In this document: positions 59,401-64,000 of the stretch, piece by piece
Numbering within the stretch: the first letter of the stretch is position 1
Layout of the letters: the number at the start of each line of letters is the position of its first letter
Assembly (NCBI RefSeq): GCF_002920615.1
Contig: NZ_PQSU01000003.1
Location: 186,001-250,000, forward strand
From: Streptomyces sp. Ru62
GTDB taxonomy: Bacteria; Actinomycetota; Actinomycetes; Streptomycetales; Streptomycetaceae
Length of the DNA: 64,000 bases
Direction: 5' to 3'
Notes under the pieces: generated by a model
What the model was told of the DNA's origin: nothing
Databases searched by the model: none
What the model saw: only the letters and a program-made list of their open reading frames with translations
Program-made: the position numbers and the translations under genes

Positions 59401-62400
59401 TCCTGAAGGTGCCACAGGTCGGTGTCGACGACGGCTTCTTCGACCTGGGCGGCCACTCGCTGCTGGCGACCCGGCTGACCTCGCGCGTGCGCAGCGTCTT
59501 CGGCGTCGAACTCCCCGTCCGCGAGGTGTTCGAGGCTCCGACGCCGGCGGCGCTGGCGCCGCGCCTGGACACCTCGTCCGCCGCCCGGCCGGAACTCTCC
59601 CGCAGGACCCGCCCCGACGCCGTTCCGCTGTCCTACGCGCAGCAGCGGCTGTGGTTCCTGCACCGCATGGAGGGACCCACCGCCACGTACAACATGCCCG
59701 TGGTCATGCGGCTGACCGGCGACCTGGACACGGCCGCGCTGGAGGCGTCCCTGCGCGACCTCATGGCCCGGCACGAGAGCCTGCGCACCGTCTTCCCCGA
59801 GGAGGCGGGGGTGCCCCGGCAGAAGGTGCTGGAGGTCGAACAGGCCTGGCCGGGCCTGGAGATCGTGCCCGTGCCCGAGGCCGGCGTCGGCGCGGCCGTC
59901 GAGGCCACGGCCAGGTACGGATTCGACCTGTCCCGCGAGGCCCCGCTGAGGGCGACGCTGCTGGAGGTGTCCGCACGCGAGCGGACCCTCGTCCTGCTGC
60001 TGCACCACATCGCCAGTGACGGCTGGTCGCTGTCACCTCTCGCGCGGGACCTCGCGCAGGCCTACGAGGCCCGCGCGCAAGGCCGCGCCCCGGACTGGTC
60101 CGGGCTGCCGGTCCAGTACGCGGACTACGCGCTGTGGCAGCGGGAGATCCTCGGCGAACCGGACGATCCGGACAGCGTGCTGGCCCGGCAGGTGGCGTAC
60201 TGGCGGCAGGAGCTGGCCGGTGCGCCCGAGGAACTCGTCCTGCCCTACGACCGGCCCCGCCCGGCGGTGGCGTCGCACGAGGGCGGCTTCGTCACCTTCA
60301 CCCTGGGCGCCGAACTGCACGAGGGCATGCTGCGGATCGCCCGCGAGCACGATGTCACCCTCTTCATGGTGCTCCAGGCCGGGCTGGCCGCCCTGCTGTC
60401 ACGGCTGGGCGCCGGTGAGGACGTGCCGATCGGCTTCGGTGCCGCCGGGCGGCTGGACGAGGCCCTCGACGACCTGGTGGGCTTCTTCGTCAACACGCTC
60501 GTGCTCCGCGCGGACCTGACCGGGAACCCGACCGTCGCCGAGCTGCTGGCACGCGTCCGGCGGACGTCGCTCGCCGCGTACGCCCACCAGGACGTGCCGT
60601 TCGAACACCTGGTCAGTGCCCTGGCCCCGGCCCGCTCGGCCTCGCGCCACCCGCTCTACCAGGTCGCGCTCGTCCTGCAGAACAACCAGCACGCCGAGTT
60701 CGAACTGCACGGCCTGGAGGCCGGACTGGAGTGGGCGCGGAAGGGCACGTCCCAGATCGACCTGCTCTTCTCGCTGAGCGAGCGGGAACACGCGGACCGC
60801 TCCGTGGCCGGCCTGCACGGCTTCGTCGAGTACGCCACCGACCTGTTCGACCGCTCCACGGTGGAACGGATGGTCGGGCGTCTGCTGCGGGTCCTGGAAC
60901 AGATGGTGGCCGACACCGGCGCGCGCGTCGGCCGTCTGGAGGTACTGGACGCGGACGAGCGCCGGGCGCTGCTGAGCGCGCGCGGCGAGACGACGGTGAG
61001 CGGACCGGGTGCCCCCGGCACCTTCCCCGCGCTGTTCGAGGCGCACGTCGTCGCGGCGCCGCACGCGCCGGCCGTCGTCCACGGCGAGCGGATCCTGACG
61101 TACGCGGAGCTGGACGCCCGGGCCAACCGGCTGGCCCGGCACCTGGCGGGCACCGGCGTGGGACCGGAGGACGTGGTCGCGGTGGTCCTGCCGCGTTCGG
61201 CGGACCTGGTGGTGACCGCGCTCGGCGTGCTCAAGGCCGGCGCGGCGTACCTGCCGGTGGACCCCGGTTACCCGGCCGAGCGGATGGCGTACATGCTGGC
61301 GGACGCCGGCCCGGTGGCCCTGGTCACCGACGGCCGCACCGCCGCCCGGCTGCCGCACTCGGGCGGCCCGCGCCTCCTCCTGGACAGCCCCGGCCTGGCC
61401 CGGACGCTGGCGGAGCTGCCGGGCACGCCCCTGACCGACGCCGAGCGGGTGCGGCCGCTGCGGCCCGCGAACGCCGGGTACGTCATCTACACGTCCGGGT
61501 CCACCGGCCGCCCCAAGGGCGTCGTCGTCCCCCACTTCGGCCTGCCCAGCCTGGCAGCCGCCCAGGCCGGGCACCTCGGCGCCGACGCCTCCAGCCGGGT
61601 GCTGCAACTGGCCTCGCCGGGCTTCGACGCGTCCGTGTGGGAGATGCTGATGGCGCTCGCCTCCGGGGGCGCCCTGGTGGTTCCGGACGTCGAGGGCCCG
61701 CTGGCCGGGGAGGAACTGGCGGCCGCGCTGGCGTCCGGCGGGGTCACCCACCTGACGGCCACCCCGTCCGCGCTGGAGTCCCTGCCCGAGGGAAGCGAGT
61801 CGTCCCTGGGCGACCTGCGCGTCCTCGTGGCCGCCGGGGAGGCGTGCTCGCCCGCGCTGGCGGCGCGGTGGTCCGCCGGACGCCGGATGGTCAACGCGTA
61901 CGGACCGACCGAGACGACGGTGTGCGCCACCATGAGCGAGGCGCTGACCGGCGGGCCGGCCGACGGCGGAGCCGTCCCGATCGGCCGTCCCGTCCACGAC
62001 GCGCGGGTGTACGTCCTGGACGAGCATCTCCGCCCGGTCCCCACCGGGGTCGCCGGCGAGCTGTACGTGGCCGGCGCCGGGATCGCGCGCGGCTACCGGG
62101 GGCAGGCGTCGCTCACCGCGGGCCGGTTCGTCGCCTGTCCGTTCGGCGCGCCGGGCGAGCGCATGTACCGCACCGGAGACCTGGCGGCCTGGACGAGGGA
62201 CGGACAGCTGGTCTTCCGGGGACGCGCGGACGACCAGGTGAAGGTCCGCGGACACCGGGTGGAGCCCGGCGAGGTCGAGGCGCGGCTCTCCGAGCACCCC
62301 TGGGTGCGCCGGGCGGCCGTGGTGCCGCGCGAGGACGTACCCGGTGACACCCGCCTGGTGGCGTACGTCGTCCCGGACACCGGCACCGACGACGACACCG

Positions 62401-64000
62401 GCACCGACCCCCGGGCCGGCACCGGCGGGGAGCTGGTGGGTGACTGGCGGGAGATCCACGACCAGGTGTACGCCGGAGCCGGGGACGCGCCCTGGGACGA
62501 GGACTTCCGAGGCTGGGACAGCAGCTACGACGGCCGTCCGATCCCCGTCGAGCAGATGCGGCAGTGGCGGGACTCGGCGGTCCGGCTGATCCGGGAACTG
62601 CGTCCGCGCCGCGTCCTGGAGATCGGTGTGGGCTCCGGGCTCCTGCTGGCGCGGCTGGCGGGCGCGTGCGAGACCTACTGGGGCACGGACCTCTCCCAGG
62701 AGGCCGTGGACCGGCTGGAACGGCACCTGGCCGACGTGCCGGCACTCGCCGGACGCGTCCGGCTGAGCTGCCTGCCCGCCGACTCCCTCGACGGCCTGCC
62801 CACCGGTCACTTCGACACCGTGGTGCTCAACTCGGTGGCGCAGTACTTCCCCGACGCCCGGTACCTGACCCAGGTCATCGACCGTGCCCTGGACCTGCTG
62901 GCACCGGGCGGGGCCATGGTCGTCGGAGACGTACGCAACCTCAGGACGCTCCGTGCCCTGCGGACCGGCGTCGCCTGCCGGCGCCTGCCCGCGGCGACAC
63001 CCCCCGCCCGGCTGCGCGCGGCGGTGGACCAGTCGGTGGCGGCGGAGGAGGAGCTCGTCGTCGCCCCCGAGTTCTTCACCGCGCTGGCGGCGGGCGACCC
63101 CCGCGTGGCCGGGGTCGACATACGGCTCAAGCGCGGCTCGTTCCACAACGAACTGACGTGCCACCGCTACGAGGTGGTGCTGCACAAGGCGGCTCCGGAC
63201 CAGAACGGACTGCCGGCCCCGGCACGGGAGGTGCCGGGGGACGAGGCCCGGGTGGGCGAGATTCCGCACCGGCGGTGGGAGGACATCGCCACGGAGGGCT
63301 CCGACGCCTCCGTGGATCTCGCCGCCCTGCTGGCCTCGTCCCCGTCCGGGCTGCGCGTCACCGGGATCCCCAACGGCCGGGTCACGGGCGAGTTCCACGC
63401 GGCCGAGGCGATGCTCCGGGACGAGGACGCGCACGGAGCGCTGGAACTGCTCCGCGGGGTGGGCCTGGACCCCGAGGAACTGTGCCGTCTCGGCGAGGCC
63501 CACGGCATGCGCTCCGTGCCTACCTGGAACGCCGGCCGCGACGACCTGTTCGACATCCTGTACCTGCCCGCCGACACCACCGGACCGGTGGAGGCCTACG
63601 CCGGGGCGGCGGCGACAGGCACCGCACTCGCCAACGACCCGTCGGCCGCCCGCCGGCGCCGGCGCCGTGCCGCCGGCACCCCCGCCGTCCTCCAGGAGCA
63701 CCTGGCGGACGTCCTGCCGGCCGCCATGGTGCCCGCGGCGATCGTGGTCCTGGACGACCTGCCGGTCACGCCGAACGGGAAGGTGGACCGGCGGGCGCTG
63801 CCGGCACCGGACTTCGGTGCGCCGGCACAGCCTTCCCGGGCACCGGGCAATCCGCGGGAGGAGGCCCTGTGCGGGCTGTTCGCCGAGATCCTCGGCCTCG
63901 AACGGGTGGGCGCCGAGGACGACTTCTTCCGGCTGGGCGGCCACTCGCTGCTGGCGACCCGGCTCGCGTCCCGGGTGCGCAGCGTGCTGGGGGCGGAACT
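56424..64000 (+). CDS. NRPS, C-A-T-C-A(N-MT)-T, 3' end outside the window
   Basis: The ATG at 56424 overlaps the stop of the PKS gene. The frame is open to the window edge (over 2520 residues). Approximate nucleotide positions: C 56430-57740 (HHIACDG), A 57800-59310 ([20 protein letters not shown]), T 59350-59570 ([10 protein letters not shown]), C 59620-60930 (HHIASDGW), A 61000-63830, T from 63845, cut off after GGHSLL. The second A domain carries an inserted methyltransferase (about 62430-63190, [15 protein letters not shown]), the usual N-methyltransferase position before the A10 motif. Pocket residues of the second A are D-A-W-T-V-A-A-V-C(-K), a phenylalanine code, so N-methyl-Phe is predicted. 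The first reads D-V-W-E-V-T-A-D-D(-K), which I cannot assign. Further modules may follow. Confidence 0.9.
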   Translation, partial: MIPLSYAQRGLWFQHRFEGPSATYNMPLVLRLAGELDRDALESALRDVVARHEALRTVFPEEAGEARQLVLDPDAGWTGMRTLSLAPQDVPRAVEAAARHAFDLSAEPPLRATLIEVTPRDRVLVLVLHHIACDGASLGPLARDLSEAYRARLAGRAPAWTPLPVQYSDYTLWQRELLGDPDDPDSALSQQVAYWREALDGIPEELSLPYDRPRPAVASYAGGYVPFEIPATVHESLRQVARGHDATLFMVLHAALAALLSRLGAGDDVPIGFDVAGRQEEGLQDLVGFFVNTLVLRADVSGDPSFGELLARVRRTALAAYAHQDVPFEHLVGTLAPARSAARHPLFQVELVVEAGERTGFALPGLGVSAEMEGTGRSRFDLMFSVHERTTPGGSGAGMSGVVEYAVDLFDRDTVERLVERFVRVLEQVSADPATRVRQLELLSAEERHQVLSGWNDTARAADAEDLVERVRKAAAETPDATAVVDASGELTYAELLARAAGVSAALREVPGWAPGEVVAILADPGAWFVAGVLGVLGAAGAYVPLDPQAPEARSAAALADSGARVLLAGAGRETAAARIAAESGGAAEVLALGGDTGAWAGPWPALSADPLDLAYVIFTSGSTGRPKGAMVHRAGMANHLAAKTEDLRLTAGDLVVQNAPLTFDVSVWQMLAPLAVGGRVRVVDHATATDPRALFGLVESEGVTVLEVVPSLLLTALDTWDETPSAPDLTGLRLLVVTGEELPPELCERWFARYPEVPLVNAYGPTECSDDVTHAVLTGPVGAARVPIGRPVRHTRLHVLDDALQPVPVGVAGELYVAGAGVGRGYVGDPARTAVTFVPDPYSPDPGGRMYRTGDQVRRRADGQLEFLGRRDFQVKIRGHRVELGEIEAVLRGAPGVTGAIVVARKDQAGRAQLCGYVTGAADAAAVRAHAAGHLPGYMVPAAVLVLGAFPLTPHGKIDRRALPEPELGTDGASRPARTAAEEMLCGLFAEVLKVPQVGVDDGFFDLGGHSLLATRLTSRVRSVFGVELPVREVFEAPTPAALAPRLDTSSAARPELSRRTRPDAVPLSYAQQRLWFLHRMEGPTATYNMPVVMRLTGDLDTAALEASLRDLMARHESLRTVFPEEAGVPRQKVLEVEQAWPGLEIVPVPEAGVGAAVEATARYGFDLSREAPLRATLLEVSARERTLVLLLHHIASDGWSLSPLARDLAQAYEARAQGRAPDWSGLPVQYADYALWQREILGEPDDPDSVLARQVAYWRQELAGAPEELVLPYDRPRPAVASHEGGFVTFTLGAELHEGMLRIAREHDVTLFMVLQAGLAALLSRLGAGEDVPIGFGAAGRLDEALDDLVGFFVNTLVLRADLTGNPTVAELLARVRRTSLAAYAHQDVPFEHLVSALAPARSASRHPLYQVALVLQNNQHAEFELHGLEAGLEWARKGTSQIDLLFSLSEREHADRSVAGLHGFVEYATDLFDRSTVERMVGRLLRVLEQMVADTGARVGRLEVLDADERRALLSARGETTVSGPGAPGTFPALFEAHVVAAPHAPAVVHGERILTYAELDARANRLARHLAGTGVGPEDVVAVVLPRSADLVVTALGVLKAGAAYLPVDPGYPAERMAYMLADAGPVALVTDGRTAARLPHSGGPRLLLDSPGLARTLAELPGTPLTDAERVRPLRPANAGYVIYTSGSTGRPKGVVVPHFGLPSLAAAQAGHLGADASSRVLQLASPGFDASVWEMLMALASGGALVVPDVEGPLAGEELAAALASGGVTHLTATPSALESLPEGSESSLGDLRVLVAAGEACSPALAARWSAGRRMVNAYGPTETTVCATMSEALTGGPADGGAVPIGRPVHDARVYVLDEHLRPVPTGVAGELYVAGAGIARGYRGQASLTAGRFVACPFGAPGERMYRTGDLAAWTRDGQLVFRGRADDQVKVRGHRVEPGEVEARLSEHPWVRRAAVVPREDVPGDTRLVAYVVPDTGTDDDTGTDPRAGTGGELVGDWREIHDQVYAGAGDAPWDEDFRGWDSSYDGRPIPVEQMRQWRDSAVRLIRELRPRRVLEIGVGSGLLLARLAGACETYWGTDLSQEAVDRLERHLADVPALAGRVRLSCLPADSLDGLPTGHFDTVVLNSVAQYFPDARYLTQVIDRALDLLAPGGAMVVGDVRNLRTLRALRTGVACRRLPAATPPARLRAAVDQSVAAEEELVVAPEFFTALAAGDPRVAGVDIRLKRGSFHNELTCHRYEVVLHKAAPDQNGLPAPAREVPGDEARVGEIPHRRWEDIATEGSDASVDLAALLASSPSGLRVTGIPNGRVTGEFHAAEAMLRDEDAHGALELLRGVGLDPEELCRLGEAHGMRSVPTWNAGRDDLFDILYLPADTTGPVEAYAGAAATGTALANDPSAARRRRRRAAGTPAVLQEHLADVLPAAMVPAAIVVLDDLPVTPNGKVDRRALPAPDFGAPAQPSRAPGNPREEALCGLFAEILGLERVGAEDDFFRLGGHSLLATRLASRVRSVLGAE

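Overview
The window is high-GC DNA (third codon positions almost always G or C, GTG starts, many stop/start overlaps) from an actinomycete, most probably a Streptomyces. It is dominated by two adjacent specialised-metabolite gene sets.

Left part (about 0.3-16.3 kb). After the end of a PhoX/DUF839 gene comes a gene set resembling the nikkomycin/polyoxin route to aminohexuronic acid (AHA) nucleosides: a MurA-like enolpyruvyl transferase, a P-loop kinase, a HisC-like aminotransferase, a radical SAM protein, a CX5R phosphatase and two related 2-oxoglutarate/Fe(II) oxygenases. A second small phosphatase, a methyltransferase and a GrpB protein lie among them. Interleaved are genes that do not belong to the classical AHA set: two HprK-like P-loop kinases (the first with a frameshift), a FemAB/GNAT_6-type transferase, a GNAT protein, an M16 zinc peptidase, a JmjC oxygenase, and a very small gene for a 20-residue basic peptide. 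That gene has its own ribosome binding site, a promoter candidate and a strong hairpin just downstream. Together they suggest an undescribed system joining a high-carbon-sugar nucleoside to a ribosomally made peptide. The parts are visible; the link between them is inference.

Right part (about 16.5-64 kb, open at the right edge). This is a trans-AT PKS/NRPS cluster: a LuxR-type regulator, an Sfp-type phosphopantetheinyl transferase, a SARP/NB-ARC/TPR regulator, then a leftward operon (SyrP-like oxygenase, stand-alone A-T, type II thioesterase). A C-A-T-C-A-T-TE NRPS follows, broken by two identical frameshifts. Next, in one coupled rightward operon, come a discrete malonyl AT, an ACP, an asparagine-synthase-like amidotransferase, a PKS-NRPS protein of about 6975 residues, and an NRPS that runs off the window. 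AT + ACP + amidotransferase followed by KS-DH-KR-ACP and KS-B-ACP is the signature of glutarimide polyketides (cycloheximide, streptimidone and migrastatin type). Here that head is followed by three more PKS modules and NRPS modules, so a glutarimide-polyketide-peptide hybrid is predicted. The pocket residues suggest N-methyl-Phe, Val-like and Gly units.

Notable architecture includes a C-PCP module whose A-domain position holds an 18-bp minisatellite, a tandem NRPS module duplication with an exchanged A-domain core, a 35-bp tandem repeat between genes, and several near-perfect hairpins between convergent genes. No rRNA, tRNA, CRISPR, transposase or integrase was seen.
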